From positions 1 through 64,000 of the forward strand of contig WHSR01000017.1 of NCBI GenBank assembly GCA_009379995.1: DNA of 64,000 nucleotides. Reading direction: 5' to 3'. Positions within the stretch are counted from its first letter, which is position 1. Each line of letters begins with the position of its first letter. Below, one piece after another: positions 63,537 to 64,000 of the stretch. The DNA is from Streptosporangiales bacterium. Its GTDB lineage: Bacteria; Actinomycetota; Actinomycetes; Streptosporangiales; WHSR01. Under the pieces are notes generated by a model. It was not told the DNA's origin. It searched no databases and saw only the letters and a program-made list of their open reading frames with translations. The position numbers were made by a program, and so were the translations under genes.

Positions 63537-64000
63537 ATGGACGAGGTGTTCAAGGCGCTGGCCGACGCCAGCCGCCGCCGACTGCTGGACAGCCTGAACG
63601 CCCGGAACGGGCAGAGCCTGCGTGAGCTGTGCGCCGGGCTGGACATGGCCCGGCAGTCGGTCAGCAAGCATCTGGCGGTGTTGGAGGCGGCCAATCTGGT
63701 GACCACGGTGTGGCGTGGCCGGGAGAAGTTGCACTACCTCAACGCGGTGCCGATCAACGCCATCGCCGAGCGCTGGATCAGCCGGTACGACCGCGAGCGG
63801 GCGAGTGCGCTCGCGGATCTGAAGACAGCATTGGAGCAGGAACCGATGGGCAAGCCCGAGTTCGTCTACACGACCTACATCAAGACCACGCCGGAACGGC
63901 TCTGGCAGGCACTGACCGACCCGGCGTTCACCCGTCGCTACTGGGGCGTGACCTTCGAATCGGATTGGACAGTGGGGTCGACGATGACCTGGGAGGAGGC
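63537..64000 (+). CDS. ArsR-type regulator fused to SRPBCC/AHSA1 domain (partial)
   Basis: The open frame starts with MDEVFKALADASRRRLLDSLNARNGQSLRELCAGLDMARQSVSKHLAVLEAANLVTTVWRGREKLHYLNAVPI, an ArsR-like winged helix. A linker follows, then an AHSA1-type SRPBCC domain start (EFVYTTYIKTTPERLWQALTDPAFTRRYWGVTFESDWTVGSTMTWEEA), cut by the window end. The ArsR half lacks the classical metal Cys motif (the Cys in ELCAGL is the only one). The SRPBCC domain could bind a hydrophobic ligand and control DNA binding. Confidence 0.9.
   Translation, partial: MDEVFKALADASRRRLLDSLNARNGQSLRELCAGLDMARQSVSKHLAVLEAANLVTTVWRGREKLHYLNAVPINAIAERWISRYDRERASALADLKTALEQEPMGKPEFVYTTYIKTTPERLWQALTDPAFTRRYWGVTFESDWTVGSTMTWEE

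Overview
The window is high-GC, double-strand-dense actinobacterial chromosome. The order pyrG - NUDIX - xerD - parA - (island) - scpA - scpB - rluB-type - aroH - tyrA - cmk - der - tRNA-Pro, all on the minus strand, is the conserved actinobacterial core block. Dodecin, DUF3099, DUF6457, InhA-like FabI and F420-type luciferase-like genes agree. I cannot name the genus; the sequence only suggests a soil or compost actinomycete.

Layout. 1-1000: tail of an RraA-like gene and a broken tyrosine integrase against the 3' end of tRNA-Pro, the scar of an integrated element. 1186-7077 and 22611-27144: the core block, split by about 15.5 kb of accessory DNA. 7126-14625 and 19997-22363: a catabolic island with an ectoine-type (Ehu) ABC importer, EutA-like isomerase, 2-hydroxyacid dehydrogenase, amidase, enolase-superfamily enzyme and M24 hydrolase; two near-identical 12-bp palindromes suggest one GntR regulator controls both halves. 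14668-19958, nested inside: a six-gene MauD/MauE-like redox set around a small Tat-exported protein with 13 cysteines, divergent from an HxlR regulator and a PQQ-type sugar dehydrogenase.

27361-30323: sugar ABC importer. 30403-36381: a HTH protein, a low-complexity surface protein, FabG-FabI and TldD-TldE. 36408-40079: a methyltransferase, then an alcohol dehydrogenase, amidohydrolase and DUF59 trio of the kind that normally accompanies propane monooxygenase, here without a monooxygenase. 40140-42472: dodecin, DUF3099, a three-hairpin C-rich-loop RNA (6C-like), a small Cys/His protein, and a MerR regulator with a divergent methyltransferase. 42568-48776: molybdenum cofactor genes (moaA-mobA-DUF6457-moeA) and selA-selB. 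48780-53530: a DMT transporter and two paralogous MGDG-synthase-like glycosyltransferases, one fused to a wax ester synthase/DGAT acyltransferase. 53571-64000: copZ behind a CsoR-like box, a PPOX-type flavoprotein, a frameshifted P450, an F420-type oxidoreductase, gene debris, a DUF899 protein, a sulfotransferase-like plus GT-C-like pair, a HemK-like methyltransferase, a PhnB-like protein and an ArsR-SRPBCC fusion cut by the window end.

The most unusual items are the glycosyltransferase-acyltransferase fusion, the Mau-like Cys-rich cluster, the three-hairpin C-loop RNA, and three perfect 27-28 bp hairpins sharing an outer arm while their inner arms covary.
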